Source: JABDIP01 sp965237625
Lineage (GTDB): Bacteria; Pseudomonadota; Alphaproteobacteria; DSM-16000; Inquilinaceae
Direction: 5' to 3'
DNA length: 64,000 bases
NCBI GenBank assembly: GCA_965237625.1
Contig: CBDEGD010000026.1
Location: forward strand, 62,001-126,000
Shown piece by piece: positions 33,492 through 43,043 of the stretch. Under the pieces are notes generated by a model that was not told where the DNA came from, searched no databases, and saw nothing but the letters and a program-made list of their open reading frames with translations. Position 1 is the first letter of the stretch, and each line of letters opens with the position of its first letter. Made by a program: the position numbers and the translations under genes.

Positions 33492-34150
33492 GACAGCCCC
33501 CCGCCCTCGGCGGCCTCAAGAAGATCGGCGGTGGGCGCATAATCGGCGACGGACAGGATCTCCGCACCGGACAGCGGCAGATCCGCATGGGTGGCCATCA
33601 CCGCCATGCCGCCGCCATCGCGATGGCGGGCCACCACCTTGCCCAGCCGCTCAACGCCATCCGTGTCGAGGGCCACGGTCGGTTCGTCGAGCAGCCATAG
33701 CGGCGCGCCGGAAACCAGCAACCGGGCGATCGCCAGCCGCCGCCGCTGTCCCGAGGACAGATAGCGGCCGGGCAGATCGGCGAGGTCGGCGAGGCCCAGC
33801 TCGTCCAGCGCCAGCCCGGCACGCGCCGTCGCCTCGCGCGGATCGGCCAGGGCCGCCCAGAAAATCAGGTTCTCCCGCGCGCTCAGCGCCGGCTTGATGG
33901 CGTCGAGATAGCCGAGATAGGCAAGCCGGGCCGAGATCGGGTCATCGGACCCTTCCAGGGGCCTTCCGCCCCAGCTTAGGGCGCCGGTCAGCGGACGGAT
34001 CAGACCGGCCATCAGCCGCAGCAGGGTCGATTTCCCGCAGCCGTTCGGCCCGGTCAGCACCAAAGCGCCGCCGGGTTCGATCGCGAAGCCGAGTCCGGCG
34101 AACAGCAATCGCGGCCCACGCGCGCAGGCGAGGTCCTTACCGGCAAACAT
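33488..34150 (-). CDS. ccmA: Heme exporter ATP-binding protein CcmA
   Basis: A 220-residue ABC ATPase. Walker A is TGPNGCGKSTLL (about 34-45), the signature is YLSSGQRRRLAIARLL and Walker B is PLWLLDEPTVALD. The SSGQRRR form and the short length mark it as CcmA. It is the first gene of the ccm cluster and drives the CcmBCD-CcmE step at the cytoplasmic face. Confidence 0.96.
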   Translation of the reverse strand: MFAGKDLACARGPRLLFAGLGFAIEPGGALVLTGPNGCGKSTLLRLMAGLIRPLTGALSWGGRPLEGSDDPISARLAYLGYLDAIKPALSARENLIFWAALADPREATARAGLALDELGLADLADLPGRYLSSGQRRRLAIARLLVSGAPLWLLDEPTVALDTDGVERLGKVVARHRDGGGMAVMATHADLPLSGAEILSVADYAPTADLLEAAEGGGLS

Positions 34151-34629
34151 TGCTGGCGGGCATGGTTTCGCGATTGAGGAAGATGGGTGGGAAACCGGAG
34201 TCGAGCATGCCGGCTGCTATAGCACAGCGCGGCGGAAGGCCAAGGAAAAGCGGGCCAATGCTGTCCCGATCAGGCTCGACGCGGATAAAAAGACGGCCGC
34301 CGCGGGGGCGATGCAGCGACCGTCTCGAAGTCCGGTGCCCGGCTGGCGGAGGCTATGCCGTGGCGCCCGGTTCTCTGGGGAGTTGACGGAGCGCTCGTAC
34401 GACCCGCCTGGTCCGTAGACCACTTTGTTAAGGATACGTTAAGTTTCGATCATGGCGAAACTAAGATCAATTCTTAACCGCTTCAGAAAATTTCCGCCAT
34501 TGGACAAGTTACCGCACCCTCGATTTTTCCCTCAGAGGAATAGTTTCATCTCTAATTGTCGGGGTGTCGGAAGGTCCGGCCTATTGCTTCTTGCCGGCTT
34601 CTACCAATGGTGGACAGCCGGCACAGACA
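34151..34629. other. Gap upstream of ccmA without a supported gene
   Basis: The minus-strand promoter of the ccm operon should lie here, but no convincing -35/-10 pair stands out. An AT-richer part is at 34420-34560. A plus-strand ATG at 34452 opens a short frame that runs into the CoA ligase-like gene on the other strand and does not look coding. Confidence 0.4.
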
Positions 34630-35883
34630 TCAGTCGAATTTGCGAATGTCGTCGATCACCTTGCCATCATTGGGCAGGCTGCCCGGCGAAACGGTCTCGA
34701 CGATGCCCCGCAGCTTGGTGACCGATTGCAGGGTATCGGCCAGTGCCGAGGCCAGCCCGGCGTCAGCCGAGACTGTCTCGACGGTCAGCACCATGCTGTC
34801 GCCGCCGCCTTGATTGTCGACCACCAGCCGCGCCTTGCCGGCGGCGGGATGGCGCTTCAGGACCTCCGCGATCTGGCCGGGGTGGACGAACATGCCCTTC
34901 ACCTTGGTGGTCTGGTCGGCGCGTCCCATCCAGCCCTTGATGCGCATATTGGTGCGGCCGCAGGGGCTGGGCCCCTCCAGCACCGCCGACAGATCGCCGG
35001 TGGCCAAGCGCAACAGCGGGTATTCGCGGGAAAAGCTGGTCACCACCACCTCGCCGACCTCGCCCTCGGCCACGGGATCGCCGGTGCCGGGGCGGACGAT
35101 TTCGACGATCACCCCCTCATCGACGATCAGCCCCTCTCGCCCGGCGCTTTCATAGGCGACGAGGCCGAGATCGGCGGTGCCGTAGCTCTGGAATACCGCG
35201 ATGCCGCGCGCGTCGTAGAACGCCCGCTGCGGCGGCAGGTAGGGGCCGCCGCTGACATGGGCCAGGCTCACCGAGGAACAGTCGAGGTCCAGCGTGTCGG
35301 CCTTCTCAAGGATGATCTGGAGAAAGTCCGGCGTGCCCGCATAGGCCGTCGGGCGGATTTGGGCGATGGCCTGGGCCTGAAGCTCGGTATTGCCGACCCC
35401 GGCCGGCACCACCGCACATCCGATGGCATGGGCGCCGGTCTCGAACATCGCCCCGGCCGGGGTGAAATGATAGGAGAAACAATTGTGCAGCACGTCGCCC
35501 GGCCGAAGCCCGGTGGCGTAAAGGGCACGGGCGGTGCGCCAGTAATCGCGGCCGCCGGGCCCCTTGCCTTCGGGGTCGTAGATCGGCCCGGGCGAGGCGA
35601 AGATCCGGTGCAACTCGGCCGGTGCAACCGAAGAGAAACCGCCGAAGGGTGGCTCGGCGGCCTGTAGCTCCGGAAGATCCGATTTGCGGGTCACTGGCAG
35701 CGCTGCCAGGGTTGCCCGGCTGGTCACCTCCGCCGGCTCGACATCGCCCAGCAATGCCGCATAGGCCGGCGCCCGGCGCTTCGCCAGCGCCACCTGTTCC
35801 GGCAGTGCCGCCATCAGCGCCGCTTCCCGCACCTCCGGGTCGCGGGTTTCCAGCGCATCGTAGAAGCCTTCGGTGGCGGTCAT
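34630..35883 (-). CDS. PaaK-like phenylacetate-CoA ligase family protein
   Basis: A 417-residue adenylate-forming enzyme of the phenylacetate-CoA ligase family. It shows LPVTRKSDLPELQ near the N terminus, GLRPGDVLHNCFSYHFTPAG, the QSYGTADLGLVAYE adenylation segment, the hinge PLLRLATGDLS and the C-terminal VKGMFVHPGQIAEVLKRHP motif with the conserved lysine-bearing turn. It is expected to activate an aromatic or other carboxylic acid to a CoA thioester. It lies downstream of a branched-chain-type ABC transporter and creD on the same strand; similar ligases accompany such transporters in other alphaproteobacteria. Confidence 0.85.
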   Translation of the reverse strand: MTATEGFYDALETRDPEVREAALMAALPEQVALAKRRAPAYAALLGDVEPAEVTSRATLAALPVTRKSDLPELQAAEPPFGGFSSVAPAELHRIFASPGPIYDPEGKGPGGRDYWRTARALYATGLRPGDVLHNCFSYHFTPAGAMFETGAHAIGCAVVPAGVGNTELQAQAIAQIRPTAYAGTPDFLQIILEKADTLDLDCSSVSLAHVSGGPYLPPQRAFYDARGIAVFQSYGTADLGLVAYESAGREGLIVDEGVIVEIVRPGTGDPVAEGEVGEVVVTSFSREYPLLRLATGDLSAVLEGPSPCGRTNMRIKGWMGRADQTTKVKGMFVHPGQIAEVLKRHPAAGKARLVVDNQGGGDSMVLTVETVSADAGLASALADTLQSVTKLRGIVETVSPGSLPNDGKVIDDIRKFD

Positions 35884-35968
35884 GCGGGCGGCTCCCCCTG
35901 CGGTTTTCGATTGCCTCCTGGATACCGCAACGGCTCCGCCGCCGCCAGCGCAGCGGCGGGGTAATGCG

Positions 35969-37393
35969 CTAGCTGCCCACGGTAACTCCGGCAGAGGCCG
36001 GCCGCTTGATCGCGTACCAGTCGATGTTGCGGGTCACATACATCACCGCGCCCAGGGCCGCGAACAGGGCGACCGAGCCGAACAGCAGGGCGAAATCCTC
36101 CATCCCCATCAGCACGAACAGCCCGCCATAAAGCGCCGCCAGCAGGGCGCCGATGGCGGCGCTGCGTTTCGCCGAGGCCAGCACCTTGGCGGTGTAGAGC
36201 ACGATCTGCCCGACCACCGCGGCGGCCCCGATCCCATAGGCCGCCGCGAAACCCAGATGCTCCGCCACCGAAATCAGCAGCAGGTAGAACAGGCAGAGCG
36301 ACATGCCGACCAGCCCGTACTGGAAGACATGGATGCGCAGGCCGGCGACGGTCTCGAACAGAAAGAACACCGCGAAGGTGAAGATGATGAACAGCACGCC
36401 ATGCTTGGCGGAACGCTCCGATTGCAGATAGGCGCTGACCGGCTGGACGAAACGCACGCCGAAGCCGGAACCCCGGATCGCCGGCAGGATGTCGTTTTCC
36501 TTGGCGCCGTCCCAATGCTGCGGGTAGGCCCGGCCGTAGTAAGAGACGGTCCACTCGGCGTCGAACCCCTCCTCTGTCACCTCATGCCGGTCCGGCAGGA
36601 AGGCGCCGGCGAAGCTCGGATCCTGCCAGTTCGACCGGATCGACACATGGGTTTCCCGGCCCAGCGGCGCGACATCCAGGCTGTCGCTGCCGTTCAGGGT
36701 CAGCCGGGTCTCGAATGGGATTGCCCGGGCGCCGGCTGTCGCCAGACCTGGAACGGCAGCGCTCATCCGGCCGTTGATCAGATTTCCCAGGGCCGTGGCG
36801 CCCGGTGTCAGCGGCAGGGATTGCCCGTTCCAGTCGATGGTGACCAGCCCGTCGATGCTGCGCAGATCGTTGGCGCCGACGATCACCTGGGCCTGGTCCC
36901 AGAGGATCTCGGCGTCATCCGGTATCCAATCGGCGGTGGGCGGCAGGACGAATTCGCCGCTCAGCAGGATGTCCGAGGTGTAGACAACCGCCTCGAAGAT
37001 GCCCCGGCGGCGGATCTCGGAGCGGACATCCGCCCCGACATCATAACGGTCCGGCAGGAAAAACGCCGTCCGGTCGCGGTGGCGCACCTCGTCGCGCGCA
37101 TTGGTGAAAGTCTCCCGATAGGGAACCATCAGGATCGGACCCAGCACGGTCTGCCGATTGCCCCAGATCTGACCGATCTCCTCGATGACGGATTGCTGGC
37201 GGTAGTGCCGTTCCTGGATGGTGCCGCGCACCATCGCCAGCGGCAGAAGGAAGGCGATCACCATGGCCAGGATCAGCATCACCTTCAGCACCGGCGCGCC
37301 GCTGGAGGATGTAAGCCCGGCCGGCCAGGCTGACGGCGGTGTTTTTGTTTTGGGTGGTGTGGATTGCGACGGGTTGGAATCGGTTTCGCTCAT
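35969..37393 (-). CDS. creD: CreD family inner membrane protein
   Basis: A 474-residue membrane protein. An N-terminal helix (about 37-55, LKVMLILAMVIAFLLPLAMV) is followed by RGTIQERHYRQQSVIEEIG, a large periplasmic domain (to about 310) and five or six C-terminal helices. The QPVSAYLQSERSAKHGVLFI segment is a hallmark of CreD. In gammaproteobacteria CreD belongs to the CreBC regulon and affects envelope integrity and colicin tolerance; no creBC genes are nearby. The ATG at 37393 follows a ggtaggggg tract and replaces a longer proline-rich open frame. Confidence 0.92.
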   Translation of the reverse strand: MSETDSNPSQSTPPKTKTPPSAWPAGLTSSSGAPVLKVMLILAMVIAFLLPLAMVRGTIQERHYRQQSVIEEIGQIWGNRQTVLGPILMVPYRETFTNARDEVRHRDRTAFFLPDRYDVGADVRSEIRRRGIFEAVVYTSDILLSGEFVLPPTADWIPDDAEILWDQAQVIVGANDLRSIDGLVTIDWNGQSLPLTPGATALGNLINGRMSAAVPGLATAGARAIPFETRLTLNGSDSLDVAPLGRETHVSIRSNWQDPSFAGAFLPDRHEVTEEGFDAEWTVSYYGRAYPQHWDGAKENDILPAIRGSGFGVRFVQPVSAYLQSERSAKHGVLFIIFTFAVFFLFETVAGLRIHVFQYGLVGMSLCLFYLLLISVAEHLGFAAAYGIGAAAVVGQIVLYTAKVLASAKRSAAIGALLAALYGGLFVLMGMEDFALLFGSVALFAALGAVMYVTRNIDWYAIKRPASAGVTVGS

Positions 37394-37630
37394 CGTGGCT
37401 CCCCCTACCGACCGCCTTCTTGGCCGGCCCAATGCCGGCGGCGGTGATGCGGATGCAGGGATAGGCGGGCATTGCGACCCTCGCGGGCTGCAATTGCGGA
37501 ACCACCGCGGCAATGCCGGGCGGTTTCGGACACAGTTGTTACCGGAATTGGCTACCAGGACTGATAGCGGCGGCCGTCCGGATCATCACAGGGACGATGT
37601 CAGCGCGCTCCCGAACGCCGTCTACCTAGT

Positions 37631-37722
37631 CGTCATTCCCGCGAAGGCGGGAATCCAGATATCACTTAGTCGAAGGCTTCGCGATCTGGATCGCTGGATT
37701 CCCGCCTTCGCGGGAATGACGA
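37631..37722. repeat. Dispersed inverted-repeat element, family B copy 2
   Basis: Arms cgtcattcccgcgaaggcgg (from 37631) and the complementary ccttcgcgggaatgacg region ending near 37722. The outer 26 bp match the copy at 15617-15695, while the middle differs. It lies between creD and the VOC gene. Confidence 0.88.
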
Positions 37723-37773
37723 TAGTGGGGTGTCGGAATGACGGAAGGAGAAATGGGAAGCCGAGCGCCCTGC

Positions 37774-38145
37774 TCAGGACTCCCATTCCGTGGCGTCGCC
37801 AGGGAAATCCGCCCTTTGCGGCCGGACAACGCAGAAACGGTGGCCGGTTGGGGCTTCCATGACCACCCAGCGCCTCACGTCGCTGATGCGCCTGGCGCCG
37901 AGCTTTTCCAGTCGGGCGACTTCGGCCTCCAGATCGTCGGTCTCGATGTCGAGATGCACCCGGCTGGGATGGTTGACCTTTTGCAGCAGCACTTTGGGCT
38001 CGCCATCCGGGCCGTCCAGCACCGTGTACTGGTTGTCTGTCTTGTCGACCCCACGATCAAGGGCGGCGCTCCAAAAGGCGTTTGCGTCTTCCAGATCATC
38101 GGCCTGGCAATCGATCACCAATACCCCAAGGCGGCTCTTGTGCAT
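37774..38145 (-). CDS. VOC family (glyoxalase/dioxygenase fold) protein
   Basis: A 123-residue single-domain protein with a beta-alpha-beta-beta-beta module pair. It shows LGVLVIDCQADDLEDANAFW, VLLQKVNHPSRVHLDIETDD and RRWVVMEAPTGHRFCVVRP, typical of the actinobacterial/proteobacterial VOC subgroup called glyoxalase-like. Metal ligands could be His/Glu residues in VHLDIE and the second module. The substrate is unknown. It follows livF by about 20 bp on the same strand. Confidence 0.85.
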   Translation of the reverse strand: MHKSRLGVLVIDCQADDLEDANAFWSAALDRGVDKTDNQYTVLDGPDGEPKVLLQKVNHPSRVHLDIETDDLEAEVARLEKLGARRISDVRRWVVMEAPTGHRFCVVRPQRADFPGDATEWES

Positions 38146-38165
38146 TTCCGGCTCCGTCTTGGCTG

Positions 38166-39011
38166 CTAAAGCCAGCGCTTGCGGCGCTTGTAGAATTTGA
38201 CGTCGCGATAGCTGCGGCGGCCGGCGGTGCCCAGGCCGAGATAGAATTCCTTCACGTCCTCATTGGCGCGCAGGGTCTCCGCATCGCCGTCCAGCACCAC
38301 CCGTCCATTCTCAAGGATGTAGCCGTAGGACGCGTATTTCAGGGCGATGTTGGTGTTCTGCTCGGCCAGCAGCAAGGTCACGCCCTCGCGCCGGTTGAGC
38401 TGGTGGACGATCTCGAAGATCTCCTCCACCAGCTGCGGAGCCAACCCCATGGAGGGCTCGTCCAGCAGGATCATGCGTGGTTGGGACATCAGCGCCCGGC
38501 CGATCGCCGTCATCTGCTGCTCGCCGCCGGAGGTATAGCCAGCCTGGCTGGTGCGTCGTTCCTTCAGGCGGGGGAAGTATGCGTAGACTTTCTCCAGCGC
38601 ATCGGCGATGGCCTGTCGCCCATCCCGGCGGGTATAGGCGCCGGTCAGAAGGTTCTCCTCGACCGTCAGATGCTCGAAGCAGTGGCGGCCCTCCATCACC
38701 TGGATGACGCCGCGGGTCACCAGATCGTTGGGTGTCAGGTGGTCGACCCGCTCCCCCTCGAACGACACCGATCCTTTGGTCACCTCGCCGCGTTCGGCCT
38801 TCAGCAGGTTCGAGATCGCCTTCAATGTGGTCGACTTGCCCGCGCCATTGGCGCCCAGCAACGCCACCACGCCCCCGGTCGGCACGTCGAGCGAGACGCC
38901 CTTCAGCACCAGGATCACGTGGTCGTAGATGACCTCGATATTGTTGACGCTGAGCATCGCGGCGGTGGCGGTGGTGGCCGCTCCGCCGGGTTCGGGAGTT
39001 GGGTCAGGCAT
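38166..39011 (-). CDS. livF: Branched-chain amino acid-type ABC transporter ATPase LivF
   Basis: A 281-residue ATPase. Walker A is LLGANGAGKSTTLKA, the signature is YTSGGEQQMTAIGRALM and Walker B is MILLDEPSMGLAP. The LSVNNIEVIYDHVILVLKGV opening and the DEPSMGLAPQLVEEIFE form identify the LivF branch. The C-terminal extension (GLGTAGRRSYRDVKFYKRRKRW) is longer than in E. coli LivF and is typical of liv systems found with CoA ligases. The ATG at 39011 precedes a glycine/alanine-rich lead; an in-frame ATG at 38957 is also possible. Confidence 0.93.
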   Translation of the reverse strand: MPDPTPEPGGAATTATAAMLSVNNIEVIYDHVILVLKGVSLDVPTGGVVALLGANGAGKSTTLKAISNLLKAERGEVTKGSVSFEGERVDHLTPNDLVTRGVIQVMEGRHCFEHLTVEENLLTGAYTRRDGRQAIADALEKVYAYFPRLKERRTSQAGYTSGGEQQMTAIGRALMSQPRMILLDEPSMGLAPQLVEEIFEIVHQLNRREGVTLLLAEQNTNIALKYASYGYILENGRVVLDGDAETLRANEDVKEFYLGLGTAGRRSYRDVKFYKRRKRWL

Positions 39012-39047
39012 TGGGCGCGGCTGGTGTTGGCGGAGGGTCAGCGCTTG

Positions 39048-39185
39048 CCCCCTCACCCTCCCAAGGCTTCGCCTCGGGTCCCTCCCTCTCCCCAAGGAGA
39101 GGGAAATCACGCGCCGGCCCGCCAAGTCCCTCTCCTCGGGGAGAGGGAGGGACCCGTCGCGCCAGCGATGGGAGGGTGAGGGGGA
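39048..39185. repeat. Dispersed inverted-repeat element, family C copy 3
   Basis: A 138-bp element whose left half (ccccctcaccctcccaaggc, then gggtccctccctctcccc) is mirrored in the right half (gagagggagggacccg, then tgggagggtgaggggg). It occupies the gap between livK and livF. Confidence 0.9.
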
Positions 39186-39216
39186 GCACGGTCTCTCGGT
39201 TTGTCAGCCTTTCCCG

Positions 39217-40539
39217 CTAGCCGTCGCAGTTGCGCGGCGTGATGCTTTGCTCGGAGGCATATTGTGCGGCGGATGCCTCGTACATGTCGCGCAGGAAGCC
39301 GTCGCGGTTCGGTTCGATCCAGTCGGAGACGAAGCTCCACTTCTCACCGTCCCATTGCTGGATGCGGATCTGGCCGCCGCCCTCATGGTCATTGCAGGAC
39401 AGGGCGATCGGCGACAACAGCCCGCCAAGGCCGAGCGCGTCGATCTTCTCCTGGGTCAGGTTGAGGTTCTCGATGCCCCAGCGGATTTCCGAGCCGGATA
39501 GCGGCTTCTCGCCATAGACCGCCTGGGCGGTGCGGATCGACTCGGACACCAGCACGGCGTTGATCAGACCGCGATTGTACAGCACTTGGCCGACCTTCTC
39601 GCGCTCGGTGGCGCCGGCGCCGGCATCATAGAGGTTGGAGAGGATGTCCTGGTGCACCGGGAAGTCGCTGCCCGGCGCGTGGAATGTGCCGGATTTGTAG
39701 CCGATGGCGTCATCGCCGGCCGGAATAACGTCCTGCTCGGCGCCCGACCACCACACGCCGATGAAGTGGTCCATGGGATAGCCCACGGCGGCGGCTTCCT
39801 TGATGGCGGTGGAGTTCATCACGCCCCAGCCCCACATTAACGTCCAATCCGGCTTCAGCCGTCGGCCGATGGTCAGCCAAGCGGAGCGCTGCTCGAGGCC
39901 CGGATGGGCCACCGGGAAGGTCTCGAAGGTGAAGCCGTGGCGCTCGGCCAGGGCCTCCAGCGTGGCGATCGGCTCCTTGCCATAGGCGCTGTCGTGATAG
40001 ACCAGGGCGATGGTCTTGCCGGCCAGGTTCTCGAAGCCGCCCTCTTCCCCGGCGATATAGGTGATCATGGCGTCGGCCTGGGCCCAATAGGTGGCCGGCA
40101 GGGTGAAGACATAGGGGAACACGGTGCCGTCGCTGGCATCGGCACGGCCATAGCCCATGGAGATGATCGGGATCTCATCGGCGGTGGCACGCTCGATCAG
40201 CGCATAGGTGATGCCGGTCGAAAGCGGGCTGAACGCCGCGGCGCCGGTCGGGCCGTTGTTCTTCAGGCGCTCGTAACATTCCACGCCGCGATCGTTGTTG
40301 TAGGCGGTGTCGCATTCCTCCACCAGGATCGGCACGCCGCCGATGCCGCCGTCGCGAGCATTCAACATCGCGAGGTAATCGGCATAGCCGTCGGCGAAGG
40401 GGATGCCGTTCGGCGCATAGGGGCCGGTGCGGTAAACCATCGATGGGATGAATTGCTCGTTCTGCGCCATTGCGCCGCCGACCAGGGCGGTGGTGGCGAT
40501 GGCGGCTCCCAATACGGTCGCCGTTATCTTTCGGAACAT
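39217..40539 (-). CDS. ABC transporter substrate-binding protein, LivK-like
   Basis: A 440-residue periplasmic binding protein (Peripla_BP_6 type). Residues 1-24 form a signal peptide ending GGAMA-QN. Visible blocks are YRTGPYAPNGIPFADGYADY, VECYERLKNNGPTGAAAFSP and ALVYHDSAYGKEPIATLEAL. The length, about 70 residues more than E. coli LivJ/K, and the sequence fit the group encoded with ligase-linked liv clusters, whose ligands may be aromatic or other carboxylates rather than leucine. aagggag lies ahead of the ATG. Confidence 0.9.
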   Translation of the reverse strand: MFRKITATVLGAAIATTALVGGAMAQNEQFIPSMVYRTGPYAPNGIPFADGYADYLAMLNARDGGIGGVPILVEECDTAYNNDRGVECYERLKNNGPTGAAAFSPLSTGITYALIERATADEIPIISMGYGRADASDGTVFPYVFTLPATYWAQADAMITYIAGEEGGFENLAGKTIALVYHDSAYGKEPIATLEALAERHGFTFETFPVAHPGLEQRSAWLTIGRRLKPDWTLMWGWGVMNSTAIKEAAAVGYPMDHFIGVWWSGAEQDVIPAGDDAIGYKSGTFHAPGSDFPVHQDILSNLYDAGAGATEREKVGQVLYNRGLINAVLVSESIRTAQAVYGEKPLSGSEIRWGIENLNLTQEKIDALGLGGLLSPIALSCNDHEGGGQIRIQQWDGEKWSFVSDWIEPNRDGFLRDMYEASAAQYASEQSITPRNCDG

Positions 40540-40636
40540 TGTGATGCGCTCCCTTTCGCGTTTGTTTTTCGTGGTTTGTCTAACGTTACCTTGAAGGCTA
40601 GCACGCGGCCCCATGACGGCCCAATAGCACTGGCGG

Positions 40637-41716
40637 TCAATAGGGGAATGGCCACAGCCTCAACTTCTCCTTGGCGATCTGCCACAGCCGTGCCAGGCCG
40701 TGCGGCTCGACGATCAGGAAAAACACGATCAGCACCCCGAAGATCATGAATTCGAAATGCGCGATGGTGTCGACCGAGATCGACAGACCGAAGATCCGCG
40801 GCGCGTTCGACAGGAAGATCGGCAGCATGGTGATGAAGGCGGCGCCCAGGAACGATCCCATGATGCTGCCCAGCCCGCCGATGATGATCATGAACAGGAT
40901 CTGGAATGAGCGGTCGATCTGGAAGGCCAGGGCTTCGACGCTGCCGGTATAGACGAAGGCCCACATGGCGCCGGCGACGCCGATATAGAACGAGCTGATG
41001 GCAAAGGCGGACAGCTTGGTGGTCAGCGGCCGGATGCCGATGATCTCCGCCGCGATATCCATGTCGCGAATCGCCATCCATGAACGACCGATGCGGCTTC
41101 GGGTCATGTTCTTGGCGGCCAGGGCCAGCACCGCCACCAGGGCCAGGGCGAACAGGTACTTCACCTCCGGCATGGCATTCGGCCCGGTGACGAAGAAATC
41201 GCCGAAGACGGCGCGCGGCGGCGCGCTGATGACGCCGGACGGGCTGTAATTGGTGAACCAGTCGAACTTGTTGAACATCCACAGCAGGAAGAACTGCGCC
41301 GCCAAGGTTGCCACTGCCAGATAGAAGCCCTTGATGCGCAGGCTGGGCAGGCCGAACAGCACGCCGACCAGTGCTGTGATCACCCCGGCGGACAGCATCA
41401 CGATGACGATGTTCAGATCCGGGAATGCGGTCGACAGCTTGAAGGCGGCGAAGGCTCCGCAGGCCATGAAGCCGCCGGTGCCCAGGCTGAGCTGGCCGCA
41501 ATAGCCGGTGAGCAGGTTGAGGCCGATCGCCGCCGTGCTGAAGATAAGGAAGGGAAGCAGGATCGTCGACAGCCAGTATTCGTTGGCGACCAGCGGGACG
41601 ACCACGACCGCGAAGAGCATCGCGACGGCGAAGATGATCCGGTCCTGACGGATCGGAAAGATCGCCTGATCGGCGGAGTAGCTGGTCTTGTACTGCCCGG
41701 CTTCGCGGTAAAACAT
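40637..41716 (-). CDS. livM: Branched-chain amino acid-type ABC permease LivM
   Basis: A 359-residue permease with nine or so helices. Typical segments are GLNLLTGYCGQLSLGTGGFM, LPSLRIKGFYLAVATLAAQF, the ATPase-contact GRSWMAIRDMDIAAEIIGI and GGLGSIMGSFLGAAFITMLP. It pairs with LivH in the membrane. A 226-bp gap with a family C repeat separates it from livH. Confidence 0.94.
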   Translation of the reverse strand: MFYREAGQYKTSYSADQAIFPIRQDRIIFAVAMLFAVVVVPLVANEYWLSTILLPFLIFSTAAIGLNLLTGYCGQLSLGTGGFMACGAFAAFKLSTAFPDLNIVIVMLSAGVITALVGVLFGLPSLRIKGFYLAVATLAAQFFLLWMFNKFDWFTNYSPSGVISAPPRAVFGDFFVTGPNAMPEVKYLFALALVAVLALAAKNMTRSRIGRSWMAIRDMDIAAEIIGIRPLTTKLSAFAISSFYIGVAGAMWAFVYTGSVEALAFQIDRSFQILFMIIIGGLGSIMGSFLGAAFITMLPIFLSNAPRIFGLSISVDTIAHFEFMIFGVLIVFFLIVEPHGLARLWQIAKEKLRLWPFPY

Positions 41717-41766
41717 CGTCCTATGCCCTCACAACGTGCCGTCTTGACGCGGGTTGTGCACGTCCA

Positions 41767-41918
41767 CCTCTCCCCTTGCGGGAGAGGTCTGGCCGCGCAG
41801 CGGTCCGGGTGAGGGGTCGCGCGGCAGAGCCGCGCGGTGTTGGTTTCGAAGCCCCGTCACCCTAGCCTCTCCCCGGTCCATACACCCATGAGGGGAGAGG
41901 GGAGAGGGGAGAGGGGAA
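41767..41918. repeat. Dispersed repeat, family C copy 4, with a 7-bp tandem repeat
   Basis: It begins with ctctccccttgcgggagagg and the cggtccgggtgaggggtcgc segment also seen at 9729-9835. Near its end the unit gagggga is repeated four times in tandem (41890-41917), a likely slippage site. It fills the livH-livM gap. Confidence 0.75.
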
Positions 41919-41942
41919 GAAGGTATTCGGCCCGTCATCTGC

Positions 41943-42869
41943 CTAGACCCGTTCGATGATCTTCTCGCCGAACAGGCCCTGGGGCCGGAACAGCAGGAAG
42001 ACCAGGGCCAGCATGTAGGCGAACCAGTCCTCGATGGCGCCGCCGAGGGCCGGGCCCCAGAACACCTCGGAGACCTTCTCGCCGGCGCCGATGATCAGCC
42101 CGCCGACGATGGCGCCGGGGATCGAAGTGAAACCGCCCAGGATCAGCACCGGCAGCGCCTTCAGCGCCACCAGCGCGATGGAGAACTGCACCCCCAGCTT
42201 GCTGCCCCACATGATGCCGGCCACCAGCGCCACGAAACCGGCCACCGACCACACCACCACCCAGATGGTGCTGAGAGGAATGCCGACGCTCATGGCCGCC
42301 TGATGGTCGTCGGCGACGGCGCGCAGCGCGCGGCCGATCCGGGTCTTCTGGAAGAAGATCGCCAGCACAGCCACCAGAACCGCCGCAGTGGCCCCGGCCA
42401 CCAGATCGAACTGGTTGATCAGTACGTCGCCGAAGAACAGCGGCGATTTCGGGATGCCGATATCCAGGACCTTGATCTCGCTGCCCCAGACCGTCTGGCC
42501 GAACCCGTCCAGGAAATAGCTGAGCCCGATGGTGGCCATGAACAGGATGATCGGCGCCTGATTGACCAGGGGCCGCAGCACCACGCGTTCAATGGCGAAG
42601 GACAGGGCGATCATCACGGCGACGCTAAGGATGATCGCCGCCCAGACCGGCGCCCCCATCTGCAGCAGGCCGACCAAGGTCAGCGCGGCGAACAGCACCA
42701 TCGCGCCCTGGGCGAAGTTGAACACCCCGGATGCCTTGAAAATCAGCACGAAACCCAGCGCGACCAGCGAATACATCACCCCGGCCAGAAGGCCGCCGAT
42801 CAGGACCTCCAGGAAAAAGCTCGGATAGTTGTAGATCTCGATGAAGGGATCGATGAAGAATGCGCTCAT
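41943..42869 (-). CDS. livH: Branched-chain amino acid-type ABC permease LivH
   Basis: A 308-residue permease with eight or so helices. It shows GGLLAGVMYSLVALGFVLIF, KASGVFNFAQGAMVLFAAL (the LivH FAQG motif), the ATPase-contact RALRAVADDHQAAMSVGIPL and GGFTSIPGAIVGGLIIGAGE. It works with LivM, LivG and LivF to import a solute bound by the LivK-like protein. Confidence 0.95.
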   Translation of the reverse strand: MSAFFIDPFIEIYNYPSFFLEVLIGGLLAGVMYSLVALGFVLIFKASGVFNFAQGAMVLFAALTLVGLLQMGAPVWAAIILSVAVMIALSFAIERVVLRPLVNQAPIILFMATIGLSYFLDGFGQTVWGSEIKVLDIGIPKSPLFFGDVLINQFDLVAGATAAVLVAVLAIFFQKTRIGRALRAVADDHQAAMSVGIPLSTIWVVVWSVAGFVALVAGIMWGSKLGVQFSIALVALKALPVLILGGFTSIPGAIVGGLIIGAGEKVSEVFWGPALGGAIEDWFAYMLALVFLLFRPQGLFGEKIIERV

Positions 42870-42903
42870 GAATTGCCCCGCTGGCGCGGATGTTGTCTGT
42901 GGG

Positions 42904-43043
42904 CCCCCTCACCCTCCCATGCTGACGCGCGGGTCCCTCCCTCTCCCACAAGGGGAGAGGGAAACATGGGAGCACTAGGGATACCCCTCTCCCTTCGCGG
43001 GAGAGGGAGGGACCCGACGCGTAGCGTTGGGAGGGTGAGGGGG
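42904..43043. repeat. Dispersed inverted-repeat element, family C copy 5
   Basis: A 140-bp element with the same left and right halves as 39048-39185 (ccccctcaccctccca and gggtccctccctctccc, mirrored at the right end). It lies in the livG-livH gap. Confidence 0.9.

Noticed and set aside
34452..34721. Short plus-strand frame starting between ccmA and the PaaK-like gene
   Set aside because: More than a third of it is antisense to the ligase gene and the translation turns Arg/Cys-rich there; no ribosome binding site.
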